Assembly: GCF_022414535.1 (NCBI RefSeq)
Contig: NZ_JADWYM010000004.1
Location: forward strand, 124,001 to 188,000
Length of the DNA: 64,000 nt
Reading direction: 5' to 3'
DNA from: Streptomyces sp. MUM 2J
Lineage (GTDB): Bacteria > Actinomycetota > Actinomycetes > Streptomycetales > Streptomycetaceae
Under the pieces are notes generated by a model that was not told the DNA's origin, searched no databases, and saw only the letters and a program-made list of their open reading frames with translations. Made by a program: the position numbers and the translations under genes. Shown here in pieces: positions 43,351 through 52,002 of this stretch (position 1 is the first letter of the stretch; the number at the start of each line of letters is the position of its first letter).

Positions 43351-43491
43351 CCTCCGGCAGTCGTAACGGCAGGTGATCAGCGTCGTCGCGCGGCCGGAGG
43401 TCTCTTCCACCCGTGAAGGGCCGACGCCCCGGGATCGGGTCCGATCCGTATTGACGGGTGCGCCGCAGTGACAGGGAGTACTCCCCTCCGT
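43351..43491 (-). promoter_or_regulatory. yybP-ykoY (Mn2+) riboswitch leader of terC
   Basis: On the minus strand the leader starts CGGAGGGGAGTA (43490 down), holds GTCAATACGG in the middle and ends GAAGAGACCTCCG (to 43395), the conserved words of the yybP-ykoY Mn2+ aptamer. Stems visible: P1 CGGAGG/CCTCCG; CACCCGT (43460-43454)/ACGGGTG (43414-43408); GGATCGG/CCGATCC. A TACTCT -10 (43503-43498) puts the start site at about 43491, right at P1. The P1 3' strand, extended as CCTCCGGC (43400-43393), is also a perfect partner of GCCGGAGG (43358-43351), which contains the terC ribosome binding site. So P1 formation with Mn2+ should free translation (inference). Confidence 0.85.
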
Positions 43492-43521
43492 GGGAAAAGA
43501 GTACCCCGATCACCAAGAAAA

Positions 43522-43575
43522 GGTAAAGCGCCGCGTAAGGCGGGGATTGGAAACGCAGGTCAGACGCGCTTTACC
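43522..43575 (-). terminator. Hairpin at the end of the terD operon
   Basis: GGTAAAGCGC (43522-43531) and GCGCTTTACC (43566-43575) form a perfect 10-bp stem with a 34-base loop. It overlaps the stop codon of the terD-fusion gene and probably ends that transcript. It also covers the likely -35 region of the terC promoter, so read-through and terC initiation may interfere. Confidence 0.6.
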
Positions 43576-45613
43576 GAAAGTTGGTGCGAGCTGTCGCGAC
43601 CTGGGCCAGCACCTGCCGGAGGATCTGGCTCCCCGGCGGCACCAAGGCCGGCTCGTACGTCCATGTGTGCCCGATCCAGGGGTCGGCGAGATGGTCGTCG
43701 GGCACGGGCGTCAGCCGCAGGAGGCAACGCCACAGGGGGTCCAGCAACGGACCGTAACCGGCGGAGTCGTCCCGGTCGGCGACCATCATCAGGTGCACGC
43801 CGACGGCCGGCCCCTCGTCCGCGAGGTAGCGGAGCCGGGTCACCGCACGATCGTCGAAGCCGTGTGGGAAGTCGTTGATCAGGAGCAGTTGCCGGGAGGT
43901 GTCGAAGCCGGGAGGCAGGGAGTCGGCCGCGCCGCCGCGGACCGCCATGTGCAGCAGGTCGACCCGTTCGGTGAGCCCGGCCAGCACCTCCGCTGCCCCC
44001 GCGGCACCCGTGGCCGGCGGTCCGTCGAGGACGCCGGACCGGGTCAGGGGTTCCAGCGGCCGCGCGGCCGAGCCGGCCGGGTCGACGACGTGCACCGTGA
44101 ACGCGCCCGCCGGGTACACGGCGAGCAGCCGGGCGGTCAGGGCCACAGCGGTCTCCATGGCCGGTCGCCGCAGCGCATGGGAGTCGGTGAAGGGTCCGTC
44201 GAGTGATCCGGGCCGCCCGCTGTCGATCCACAGTCCCCGCTCCAGCGGCAGCCGGAGCAGCATGGGGATGCGCAGGGGGTCGCTCTCGGGCAGGTGCAGG
44301 TCCCCGACGCGCAGCGCCATGGGGATCTCCATGGGAACCCGGTAGCCGTGCCAGACGGGGTTGTCCCAGCGGGCGTACGCCGGTGGCAGCGCGGGCTCGA
44401 CGACGTCGGCCTCGGCCCGGAGCTGGGCGAGGTCGCGGTCGAGCACCTCTCGTGCCCGTCCGACGAGGTCGGCGTGCCGGGCCCGAGCCGCCTCCCGCGC
44501 GGCGTCGCCCTGCCCGCCGATCCGGCTGCGTGGGTCCGCCAGGGCCCGGTCGAGCTCCTTCTCCCTGCGTGCGTCCGCGAAGCCGACCGCGCTGCGGTAC
44601 GCCGCGGTGGTGCGGGCCAGGTCCTCGAACATGCCCCACACCTGGTTGTAGAGCCGCTCCTCCATCGACCAGCCGGTCGCGTCGCCCGCGACCGGCTCCC
44701 GGGGCTGCCCGGGAGGCGCTGGCGGGGGCGCCGTGTGCGCGGCGTTCTGCCGTCGGGGGTGGCTGTAGTCGATCGGCCCGGCGGCGGAGGAGGCCGCGGC
44801 GGCACCGGGCAGGGAGGTGTCGGCGGCGAGGCGGGGCGGCGTGCCGGACGGAGCCGGAGCCGTCTGCGCCGGACGGGTGGCGTCGCCGGCGCGTTCGGAC
44901 GCCGCGGTGCCGTGCGGTTCGGTCGTGCCCGGGGTGGTGGGGTGGGTTGGCTCTCCGGCGCCGTGGGCGAACGGGCCACCACCGCTTGCGGCGGGCCCGT
45001 CCGGCCGGTGGGCGTGCTCGGCGTCCGCGGCTCCGGGCGCGGGGGCCGGGATCGCGTGGGCCAGGCCCTGGGCCACGGCTTCGTCGATCTCCGCCGCCAT
45101 CCGGCGTGCCTCGGGCAGGCCCTGGTCGGTGAGGAGTCCGGCGAGGCCGTCAACGTATCCCTGGCCCACGGCGCGGACCTTCCAGGCGCCCCGGCGGCGG
45201 TAGAACTCCAGGGCGACCACGGCACGCTCCGCGTCGAGGCCGGTGAGCGTGTAGGTGGCGACCTCGGTGCCGTCGAGACCCGTCACCGCGACGAAGGGTG
45301 CGGCGACGGCGCCGAAGCGGACGGGCCCGCGACCACCGCCGGGCAGCGCGAGGAGCACGTCGACGCGGTGCACGGTGTCCCGCAGGGCGTCGAGGTCGAT
45401 CGCGAGGCGGTGGTCGGCGGCCGCCTGCCGGGGCACCTCCACCCCGGGCAGCGCCGGAACTCCGGGGTGGGCCACTCCGGCGGCTCCGGGCACGATGCCG
45501 TGCTCGTCGCTGAGGGTGGCCGCGGCCACGACCGGGCTGCCGGCCGAGATCCTGACCTCGAGCCGGACCTGGGTGAGCGGGTGGTTCTGCCCCCGCACCA
45601 GCTCGGCCGTCAT
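43571..45613 (-). CDS. TerD-domain protein fused to coiled coil and FtsK-like domain
   Basis: This is a 680-aa three-part protein. Residues 1-190 are a TerD-like calcium-binding beta-sandwich (VRLEVRISAGSP, YTLTGLDAERAVVALEFYRRRGAWKVRAVGQGYVDGL). A Pro/Ala/Gly-rich linker runs to about 315. The C-terminal part begins with a long charged helical region (MEERLYNQVWGMFEDL to about 420), then a fold resembling FtsK/SpoIIIE-type ATPases (MEIPMALRVGDLHLP, LLRLPLERGLWIDSG, LLLINDFPHGFDDRAV). No Walker A GxxxxGK[ST] is present, so it is probably not an ATPase. The ATG has a GGAAGG site; it follows terD by 79 bases. Role: a scaffold in the ter stress system (inference). Confidence 0.85.
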   Translation of the reverse strand: MTAELVRGQNHPLTQVRLEVRISAGSPVVAAATLSDEHGIVPGAAGVAHPGVPALPGVEVPRQAAADHRLAIDLDALRDTVHRVDVLLALPGGGRGPVRFGAVAAPFVAVTGLDGTEVATYTLTGLDAERAVVALEFYRRRGAWKVRAVGQGYVDGLAGLLTDQGLPEARRMAAEIDEAVAQGLAHAIPAPAPGAADAEHAHRPDGPAASGGGPFAHGAGEPTHPTTPGTTEPHGTAASERAGDATRPAQTAPAPSGTPPRLAADTSLPGAAAASSAAGPIDYSHPRRQNAAHTAPPPAPPGQPREPVAGDATGWSMEERLYNQVWGMFEDLARTTAAYRSAVGFADARREKELDRALADPRSRIGGQGDAAREAARARHADLVGRAREVLDRDLAQLRAEADVVEPALPPAYARWDNPVWHGYRVPMEIPMALRVGDLHLPESDPLRIPMLLRLPLERGLWIDSGRPGSLDGPFTDSHALRRPAMETAVALTARLLAVYPAGAFTVHVVDPAGSAARPLEPLTRSGVLDGPPATGAAGAAEVLAGLTERVDLLHMAVRGGAADSLPPGFDTSRQLLLINDFPHGFDDRAVTRLRYLADEGPAVGVHLMMVADRDDSAGYGPLLDPLWRCLLRLTPVPDDHLADPWIGHTWTYEPALVPPGSQILRQVLAQVATARTNFR

Positions 45614-45692
45614 CGCCTTCCGTCCCCCCGCCTCGCCGTCCGTCCTCGGTACCGCTCACCGCGCGCCGGACGTTCCACCGGCCGCCGCGGCC

Positions 45693-46271
45693 TTACAGCA
45701 GCGGCAGGATCGCCGGCATCAGGTCCTGGAAGGTGCGGCCGTTGGCCGGCGCACCGAGGGCGGTCATCGTCCAGCCCGAGCCCGCGCGGTGCACCTTCGC
45801 CATGATCTGAGCGGTGTAGGCACCGCCGCCGGCGAGGGTGTAGCGGGCGAGCTCCTGGCCGTTGGTCTCGTCGACCAGGCGGCAGAAGGCGTTCTGCACC
45901 TCCTGGAACGTCTGGCCCGTGAAGGAGTTCACGGTGAAGACGATCTGGTCGATGTGGACCGGGAGGCGCTGCAGGTCGACGAGGATGGCCTCGTCGTCGC
46001 CGCCCTGGCCGACACCCCCGACGAGGTTGTCACCCGTGTGGCGCACGGAACCGTCGTCGCTCACCAGGTGGCGGAAGAAGACGACGTCGACCGGCTGCTT
46101 GTCCGCGAACAGGACGGCTGAGGCGTCGAGGTCGATCTCCCTGGTGCGGGAGCCGAACAGGCCGCGACGGGGCGCCGCCTGCCAGCCGAGACCCATGCGC
46201 ACCGCGGTCAGGCTGCCTCCGTCGTTCTTCTGCAGACTGATGGCCTGACCCTTGGTCATGTTGACGGTCAC
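45693..46271 (-). CDS. terD: TerD-family stress protein
   Basis: TerD proteins are calcium-binding stress proteins of the tellurite/colicin/phage resistance system; in Streptomyces they are linked to development and stress. The 192-aa protein has the family N-terminus MTKGQAISLQKNDGGSLTAVRMGLGW, the acidic Ca2+ sites DLDASAVLF and GDDEAILVDL, and TVNSFTGQTFQEVQNAF. The GTG at 46271 has an AGGGG site; an ATG four codons later (46259) is the alternative. It is the first gene of terD-terD fusion, behind a RecA-NDp/PafBC-type promoter at 46330-46352. Confidence 0.94.
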   Translation of the reverse strand: MTVNMTKGQAISLQKNDGGSLTAVRMGLGWQAAPRRGLFGSRTREIDLDASAVLFADKQPVDVVFFRHLVSDDGSVRHTGDNLVGGVGQGGDDEAILVDLQRLPVHIDQIVFTVNSFTGQTFQEVQNAFCRLVDETNGQELARYTLAGGGAYTAQIMAKVHRAGSGWTMTALGAPANGRTFQDLMPAILPLL

Positions 46272-46329
46272 GCGCTGATTCCCCTCTCGAACGGTCCCCT
46301 GTTAGCCGCTGCGTCCGCGGTTGATCAGA

Positions 46330-46352
46330 ACCCTACGCAGCGGCGCCGACAA
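46330..46352 (-). promoter_or_regulatory. terD promoter of RecA-NDp/PafBC type
   Basis: On the minus strand TTGTCGGCG (46352-46344), 8 bases, then TAGGGT (46335-46330) fits the damage-promoter consensus at all positions except one (C for T near the end of the first box). The same first box occurs at ogt (50680). The start site would be near 46323, leaving a leader of about 50 bases. This would place the ter genes in the DNA-damage regulon. Confidence 0.65.
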
Positions 46353-46428
46353 TGCCGAACCCCGGTGCACGTTTTGTGTCGGTCTTGCAACACAGTCCCC
46401 GGGGCCGGCGGCCGGGCCCGGCACGTCG

Positions 46429-48585
46429 TCAGGCCAGACCCGCCTCCTTCATCTGCCGCAGTTCCTTCTTCATCTCCGCGACCTCGTCGCGCAACCGGGC
46501 CGCGATCTCGAACTGCAGGTCCGCGGCGGCGGCGCGCATGCGCTCCGTCAGCTCCTCGATCTGCCCCGCGAGTTCGGCGGCCGGCTGATCGGTGGGGACG
46601 GCTTCCCCGGTCCGGCTCTTGGCGGACCCGGCCGGCTTCGCGGACGTGCCGCCCTTGGCCGCCTTGCCGCCGAGCGAGGGCACCGGGGCCTTGGCGCCCC
46701 GGCCGTCCTTCGGCGCCCGGTAACCGGTGCCGAGCAGCTGCTCGGTGTCGACGTCCTCGCGCGCGATCTGCGCCACGATGTCGTTGATCTTCTTGCGCAG
46801 TGGCTGGGGGTCGATCCCGTTGGCCTTGTTGTACGCGACCTGCTTCGCACGGCGCCGGTTGGTCTCGTCGATGGCCTTCTCCATCGCCGGGGTGATCTTG
46901 TCGGCGTACATGTGGACCTGGCCGGAGACGTTGCGGGCGGCGCGGCCGATGGTCTGGATCAGCGAGGTGCCCGAGCGCAGGAAGCCCTCCTTGTCGGCGT
47001 CGAGGATCGCCACCAGGGACACCTCGGGCAGGTCCAGGCCCTCGCGGAGGAGGTTGATGCCGACCAGGACGTCGAACTCGCCGGCGCGCAGTTCGCGCAG
47101 CAGCTCCACACGGCGCAGGGTGTCGACGTCGCTGTGCAGGTAGCGCACCTGGATGCCGAGCTCCAGGAAGTAGTCGGTGAGGTCCTCGGCCATCTTCTTG
47201 GTGAGGGTGGTGACCAGGACGCGCTCGTCCTTCTCGGTGCGCTTGCGGATCTCGTGCACCAGGTCGTCGATCTGGCCCTCGGTCGGCTTGACGACGACCT
47301 CGGGGTCGACGAGGCCGGTGGGGCGGATGATCTGCTCGACCGCGCCCTGGGAACGCGACAGCTCGTACGTGCCGGGGGTCGCCGACAGGTAGACGGTCTG
47401 GCCGATGCGCTCCTGGAACTCCTCCCACTTCAGCGGGCGGTTGTCCAGCGCGGAGGGCAGCCGGAAGCCGTGGTCGACGAGGGTGCGCTTGCGGGAGGCG
47501 TCGCCCTCGTACATCGCGCCGATCTGGGGCACCGTGACGTGCGACTCGTCGATGACGAGGAGGAAGTCCTCGGGGAAGTAGTCGAGGAGGGTGTTCGGCG
47601 GGGTGCCCGGCGAGCGGCCGTCGAAGTGCATCGAGTAGTTCTCGACGCCGGAGCAGGTGCCGATCTGGCGGAGCATCTCGATGTCGTACGCGGTGCGCAT
47701 CCGCAGCCGCTGGGCCTCCAGCAGCTTGCCCTGCTTCTCCAGCCCGGCCAGGCGCTGTTGCAGTTCCTCCTCTATGCCCTTGACGGCCCGCTCCATGCGC
47801 TCGGGGCCGGCGACGTAGTGGGAGGCGGGGAAGACGTACAGCTTGTCGTCGTCGCTGATGATCTCGCCGGTGATCGGGTGCAGCGTGGAGAGCGCCTCGA
47901 TCTCGTCGCCGAACATCTCGATGCGGACGGCCAGCTCCTCGTAGACCGGGAAGATCTCGATGGTGTCGCCGCGGACCCGGAAGGTACCTCGGGTGAACGC
48001 CGTGTCGTTGCGCGTGTACTGGATGTCCACGAAGCGGCGCAGCAGCTCGTCCCGGTCGATCTCGTCACCGACCCGTAGGGGGACCATCCGGTCGACGTAC
48101 TCCTGCGGGGTGCCGAGGCCGTAGATACAGGACACCGAGGCGACCACGACGACGTCACGGCGGGTGAGCAGGGAGTTCGTGGCGGAATGGCGCAGACGCT
48201 CGACCTCCTCGTTGATCGAGGAGTCCTTCTCGATGTAGGTGTCCGACTGCGGGACGTAGGCCTCGGGCTGGTAGTAGTCGTAGTACGAGACGAAGTACTC
48301 CACGGCGTTGTCCGGCAGGAGCTCGCGGAACTCGTTCGCCAGCTGGGCGGCCAGCGTCTTGTTCGGCGCCATGACGAGCGTGGGGCGCTGGAGCTTCTCG
48401 ATCATCCACGCGGTGGTGGCGGACTTGCCGGTGCCGGTCGCGCCCAGCAGGACGACGTCCCTCTCACCGGCCCCGATGCGGCGCGCGAGCTCGGCGATGG
48501 CCGCCGGCTGGTCGCCGCTGGGCTGGTAGGGGCTGACGACCTCGAAGGGCGCCACCGTGCGTTCGATGTGGGAAACGGGCCGCAT
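46429..48585 (-). CDS. uvrB: Excinuclease ABC subunit B
   Basis: UvrB is the helicase-like damage verifier loaded by UvrA. The 718-aa protein has Walker [14 protein letters not shown], the beta-hairpin region [16 protein letters not shown], motif II VIDESHV, motif [10 protein letters not shown] and the C-terminal UVR motif [20 protein letters not shown] that binds UvrC. A flexible basic linker (about 610-660) precedes it. The ATG at 48585 is preferred over a GTG three codons earlier because the promoter -10 TACGGT ends 7 bases before the ATG, predicting a leaderless mRNA. Confidence 0.97.
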   Translation of the reverse strand: MRPVSHIERTVAPFEVVSPYQPSGDQPAAIAELARRIGAGERDVVLLGATGTGKSATTAWMIEKLQRPTLVMAPNKTLAAQLANEFRELLPDNAVEYFVSYYDYYQPEAYVPQSDTYIEKDSSINEEVERLRHSATNSLLTRRDVVVVASVSCIYGLGTPQEYVDRMVPLRVGDEIDRDELLRRFVDIQYTRNDTAFTRGTFRVRGDTIEIFPVYEELAVRIEMFGDEIEALSTLHPITGEIISDDDKLYVFPASHYVAGPERMERAVKGIEEELQQRLAGLEKQGKLLEAQRLRMRTAYDIEMLRQIGTCSGVENYSMHFDGRSPGTPPNTLLDYFPEDFLLVIDESHVTVPQIGAMYEGDASRKRTLVDHGFRLPSALDNRPLKWEEFQERIGQTVYLSATPGTYELSRSQGAVEQIIRPTGLVDPEVVVKPTEGQIDDLVHEIRKRTEKDERVLVTTLTKKMAEDLTDYFLELGIQVRYLHSDVDTLRRVELLRELRAGEFDVLVGINLLREGLDLPEVSLVAILDADKEGFLRSGTSLIQTIGRAARNVSGQVHMYADKITPAMEKAIDETNRRRAKQVAYNKANGIDPQPLRKKINDIVAQIAREDVDTEQLLGTGYRAPKDGRGAKAPVPSLGGKAAKGGTSAKPAGSAKSRTGEAVPTDQPAAELAGQIEELTERMRAAAADLQFEIAARLRDEVAEMKKELRQMKEAGLA

Positions 48586-48592
48586 GGAATCC

Positions 48593-48615
48593 ACCGTACG
48601 ACCCGGCACCGACAT
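48593..48615 (-). promoter_or_regulatory. uvrB promoter of RecA-NDp/PafBC type, leaderless
   Basis: On the minus strand ATGTCGGTG (48615-48607), 8 bases, then TACGGT (48598-48593) matches TTGTCRGTG-N8-TANNNT at all but the first base. The -10 ends exactly 7 bases before the ATG of uvrB. Confidence 0.8.
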
Positions 48616-48635
48616 CGATGCCCCGATCGGCCGCT

Positions 48636-49487
48636 CTACGAGGTGCGGGAGGGTCTCCGCCCCAGGTCGCGGCGGGACCGGGCGCGGCGGTCTGCGTGGC
48701 CGGCGACGGAGTGGGCGGGGACGCCGGGCCTGCGCTCGGCCGGGGACCAGTCGGAGCGGCCCGGCACCATCAGCGGGTCGAAGATGACGACGACCCCGGC
48801 GAGGCACAGGAAGGCGAGCGGACCGATCAGCAGGGGGGCGAGCAGGGCCGCGGGCGAGCCGCCGGTGGAGGGGGCTGCGGTGCCGTGGAGGTGGACCGTG
48901 ACGGCGGCCATGCCCATGTAGTGCACGCCGGTGACGGCGACGCCCAGGCCGAGGCTCGCCCCGATGCTCCAGACGAACCCCCTCACCTGCCCGACCGCCC
49001 ACAGCGCCGCGGTGGCGGCGGCCATGGCGAGGACCACGGAGGCGGCCACGGTGAGCGTGTCGTACTCCAGCCGGCCGTCGAGGCGCAGGCCCGCCATGCC
49101 GAGGTAGTGCATCGAGGCGATGCCCAGGCCGGTGACCGTCCCACCGGTGAACAGGGCGGTTCCGCGGGCGCCGCGGTAGCCCACGATGAAGATCCCGATC
49201 CCGGTCATGACGACGGCGAGGGCGAGGCTGGCGAACGTCGTCGCCTTGTCGTAGCGGACCGGGGCCTGCGCGACGGTGAAGCCCATCATCGCGATGAAAT
49301 GCATGGTCCATATGCCGGAGCCCATGGCGGCGGAGGCGAGAGCGAGCCAGCCGGGTCGCCAGGATCCGGCGACGAGCAGGGCTCTGCCGGTGCACCGCAG
49401 ACCGAGGGCGCCGCCCAGGCAGGCCATGAGGCAGGCCACCAGCGGTGTGACGAGTCCGTAGCTGAAACCGTCGACCGTGCCCTGCAT
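48636..49487 (-). CDS. MHYT-domain integral membrane sensor
   Basis: This 283-aa protein is almost all membrane helices (seven expected). It carries the three MHYT repeats: TMHFIAMMG (about 61-69), SMHYLGMAG and GVHYMGMAA; the third has Val in place of the first Met. MHYT domains are thought to bind copper and sense oxygen, CO or NO. No GGDEF/EAL output domain follows; only a basic tail of about 50 residues remains, so it may signal through a partner. It lies 50 bases beyond the uvrB start, on the same strand. Confidence 0.88.
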   Translation of the reverse strand: MQGTVDGFSYGLVTPLVACLMACLGGALGLRCTGRALLVAGSWRPGWLALASAAMGSGIWTMHFIAMMGFTVAQAPVRYDKATTFASLALAVVMTGIGIFIVGYRGARGTALFTGGTVTGLGIASMHYLGMAGLRLDGRLEYDTLTVAASVVLAMAAATAALWAVGQVRGFVWSIGASLGLGVAVTGVHYMGMAAVTVHLHGTAAPSTGGSPAALLAPLLIGPLAFLCLAGVVVIFDPLMVPGRSDWSPAERRPGVPAHSVAGHADRRARSRRDLGRRPSRTS

Positions 49488-49762
49488 GCGCGGTTGCCCT
49501 TCCGCCCTGTACCGGAAATTGCCCGAAATGCACCCCTCCCGGCGCCGCGCGAGCGGTCAGGGCCGAGTGCGAAGAGTATGACCCCCACCGGAATGGTCGA
49601 ACGATTTTCCGGAAAAGAAACACGGCCCTGCCGCAGATGCGGGGCACCGGCGAGCGGACTTGAGCAACTCCCGTCACCCGGCGACCGCGACCCACTCCTC
49701 CGTCGCTGACTCTCTGCTGCCACAGTGGAACCGACCGTGATCACTCGACGCGAGGAGTACGC
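49488..49762. promoter_or_regulatory. Divergent MHYT / GDPD promoter region
   Basis: These 275 bases contain no gene. A perfect 12-bp palindrome TTTTCCGGAAAA (49605-49616) stands out in an unusually A/T-rich patch, and a CATACT-like -10 for the MHYT gene can be read on the minus strand near 49580. The palindrome may be an operator for one or both genes. Confidence 0.35.
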
Positions 49763-50638
49763 ATGCACGCGCGCGCAGTTGCCGTCACGACCACCGCGCT
49801 CCTGGCCGCCCTGTGCCTCCTGGTCACCGCTCCCGGTGCCCGGGCCGGCGAGGGCGGCCGGCCGCCCGTGGTCGTCGCCCACCGGGGCGCCTCCGCCTAC
49901 GCCCCCGAGAACACCCTGGCCGCCGTCGACGAGGCGGCGCTGCTGGGCATCCGCTGGGTGGAGAACGACGTCCAGCGCACCCGGGACGGCGCGCTCGTGG
50001 TGATGCACGACGACAGCCTCAGGCGCACCACCGACGCCGAGGAGGTCTTCCCCGGCCGCGCCCCGTGGAAGGTGAAGGACTTCACCGCCGCCGAGATCGC
50101 CCGCCTGGACGCGGGCGGCTGGTTCGACCCCACGTACGCGGGCGTGCGCGTGCCGACGCTGGAGCAGTACCTGCGCCGGGTGGAGCGCAACCACCAGAGG
50201 CTGCTGCTGGAGATCAAGAGCCCCGAGCTGTACCCGGGCATCGAGCAGCAGATCCTGAAGGTGCTCGCCGACGAGGGCTGGCTGGACCACCGGCACGTGG
50301 CGGACGAGCTGATCGTGCAGAGCTTCAGCGCGGACAGCATCCGTGCCGTGCACGACCTGGAGCCCGCGGTCAGGACGGGCCTCCTCGGCACGCCGCCCTT
50401 GGCCGACCTGCCCGGCTACTCCGGCTTCACCGACCAGATCAACCCCTCCCACGGGACGATCTCGGCCGCCTACGTGGCCGCGGTGCACGCGTTCACCGGG
50501 GCGCACGGGCAGGCCATGGAAGTGTTCACCTGGATCGTCGACGACGCGGCGACCGCCCGGCAGGCGGCCGGCTACGGCGTCGACGGCATCATCTCCGACA
50601 GGCCCGACGTGGTGGAGGACGCCGTTCCCGCCGGCTGA
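49763..50638 (+). CDS. Secreted glycerophosphodiester phosphodiesterase
   Basis: This enzyme splits glycerophosphodiesters from phospholipid turnover into glycerol-3-phosphate and an alcohol, outside the cell. The 291-aa protein has a Sec signal peptide (1-28, ending GARA) and the GDPD core: AHRGASAYAPENT with catalytic His40, then ENDVQRTRDG with the metal-binding Glu/Asp, MHDDSLRRTT with the second catalytic His, and LLLEIKSP. Length is normal. In S. coelicolor I recall a GDPD gene at this place as phosphate-regulated; I do not see a convincing PHO box here. Confidence 0.94.
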   Translation: MHARAVAVTTTALLAALCLLVTAPGARAGEGGRPPVVVAHRGASAYAPENTLAAVDEAALLGIRWVENDVQRTRDGALVVMHDDSLRRTTDAEEVFPGRAPWKVKDFTAAEIARLDAGGWFDPTYAGVRVPTLEQYLRRVERNHQRLLLEIKSPELYPGIEQQILKVLADEGWLDHRHVADELIVQSFSADSIRAVHDLEPAVRTGLLGTPPLADLPGYSGFTDQINPSHGTISAAYVAAVHAFTGAHGQAMEVFTWIVDDAATARQAAGYGVDGIISDRPDVVEDAVPAG

Positions 50639-50679
50639 CCCCCGCTGCGGCAGCGGGCGCACACCGGTTCCCGGCGGCG

Positions 50680-50702
50680 TTGTCGGCGCCGGGCCGTACG
50701 GT
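50680..50702 (+). promoter_or_regulatory. ogt promoter of RecA-NDp/PafBC type, leaderless
   Basis: TTGTCGGCG (50680-50688), 8 bases, then TACGGT (50697-50702) fits TTGTCRGTG-N8-TANNNT with one mismatch. The -10 ends 6 bases before the ATG of ogt at 50709, so the mRNA is probably leaderless. Confidence 0.75.
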
Positions 50703-50708
50703 GGTCGC

Positions 50709-51263
50709 ATGGACGGTGACGGGCAGAACAGGCAGCGGGTCGTGTGGGCGGTCGTCGGCACCGGCACGGGTCCGCTGCTGCTGGCCGCGACCGGCGCGGG
50801 ACTGGTCAACGTCGTGTTCCACGCGACGGGTGCGGTGCGCGAGCGGGCGCTGCGGCACCTGGCGGAACGACTGGGCGCCGAGCCCGTGGAGGCTCCCGGC
50901 TCTCCCCTGCTCGCCGAGGCGATACGGCAGGTGGAGGAGTACTTCGCCGGATCACGGCGGGACTTCGGGCTGCCGCTGGACTGGTCGCTGGTCTCGGGCT
51001 TCAACCGCCAGGTGCTGCGCGAACTGGCGTCCGGGGTGCCCTTCGGCTCGGTCGTGGGCTACGGCGACCTCGCCCGGCGGGTGGGACGGCCGGCTGCCGC
51101 GCAGGCGGTGGGCATGGCGATGGGCGCCAATCCGCTACCGGTCGTCGTGCCCTGCCACCGTGTCGTGGAGAGCGACGGCGGGATCGGCGGGTTCGGCGGC
51201 GGTCTGGAGACCAAGCGGACACTGCTCGCCCTGGAGGGCGTGCTGCCGGAGCCGCTCTTCTGA
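50709..51263 (+). CDS. ogt: Methylated-DNA-protein-cysteine methyltransferase
   Basis: Ogt removes alkyl groups from O6-alkylguanine by transferring them to its own cysteine. The 184-aa protein has the DNA-binding helix LASGVPFGSVVGYGDLARRVGRP, the asparagine hinge MGANPLP and the active site VVPCHRVV, followed by GGFGGGLETKRTLLALEG. The N-terminal domain is short and degenerate, as in single-function Ogt. The start is set by the promoter spacing. A DNA-damage promoter (50680-50702) fits its role. Confidence 0.96.
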   Translation: MDGDGQNRQRVVWAVVGTGTGPLLLAATGAGLVNVVFHATGAVRERALRHLAERLGAEPVEAPGSPLLAEAIRQVEEYFAGSRRDFGLPLDWSLVSGFNRQVLRELASGVPFGSVVGYGDLARRVGRPAAAQAVGMAMGANPLPVVVPCHRVVESDGGIGGFGGGLETKRTLLALEGVLPEPLF

Positions 51264-51473
51264 CTCCAAGGGGGACGGCGAGACCGCGTCCGCGGCGGGG
51301 TGGGCGCGGTCGCGCCCCCGCCCTTCCCCGGGGCGGGCGGAGGCCGCGGATTCCCCGACCGGCCACACGCCGGGCGGCACCACCCAGCGGGCCGAAGGTT
51401 CCAGCCGAGGACAGCCGAAGCGTCGGTCAGCCGGAGCGCCGGCCCCGGGCGATGCCGTGGCCGGTCCACACCG

Positions 51474-51902
51474 TCAGTCGTAGTGGCGGGCCTCCAGGAC
51501 GTTGCCGTCCGGGTCGCGGAAGTAGAAGCTGCGCCGGGCCCGGCCCCGGGCGCCGAAGGAGTCGTGGGCGAGGTCGGACACCGGGACGTCGTGTCCCCGA
51601 AGGCGGGTGTGCAGCGCGTCGAATTCGGTCCGCGGCAGGGACAGGCAGACGTGGTTGACGGGATGTCCCGCGCTGCCCTCGGTGCCGGTGAGGGAGGCCA
51701 CGCGCTCCGCCGCGGCCCGTGGCATCAGGTCGAGGATCGTCCCGACGCTGACGCGCACGGAGGGGAAGGGCGCATCGCCGGCCGTGTACTCGGTGAGCCT
51801 CACCGGCTCCAGGCCGACCACCCGCTCGTAGAACCCGGCGGAGGCGGCCGGGTCGCCCACCCAGAGGACGACGTGGTCGAGGCGCAGGGAATTGTCCGTC
51901 AT
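51474..51902 (-). CDS. VOC-superfamily (glyoxalase/bleomycin resistance type) protein
   Basis: This 142-aa vicinal-oxygen-chelate protein starts MTDNSLRLDHVVLWVGDPAAS. Metal-ligand positions typical of the fold are visible: LDHVVLWV (His), VNHVCLSL (His) and FYFRDPDGNVLEARHYD (Glu). Such proteins are glyoxalases, dioxygenases or antibiotic-binding proteins; which one cannot be told. It is divergent from psuG and convergent with ogt; the 210-base gap to ogt contains GC-rich hairpins (such as GGGCGCG/CGCGCCC at 51302-51317) that may terminate both. Confidence 0.88.
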   Translation of the reverse strand: MTDNSLRLDHVVLWVGDPAASAGFYERVVGLEPVRLTEYTAGDAPFPSVRVSVGTILDLMPRAAAERVASLTGTEGSAGHPVNHVCLSLPRTEFDALHTRLRGHDVPVSDLAHDSFGARGRARRSFYFRDPDGNVLEARHYD

Positions 51903-52002
51903 GCCTCCAGGCTGGCGCCTGCTCCCGCGGGGCGGCAAGGGTTTGACCGGCCGTGCGGCCCGCCAGAGATGAGGAAGGGACCCAACGACGGGAGGCAGGC
52001 GC

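Noticed and set aside
49488..49762. PHO box upstream of the glycerophosphodiester phosphodiesterase gene.
   Set aside because: Only weak GTCACCC/GACC words near 49674-49690 without clear 11-bp repeats; not enough to call a PhoP site.
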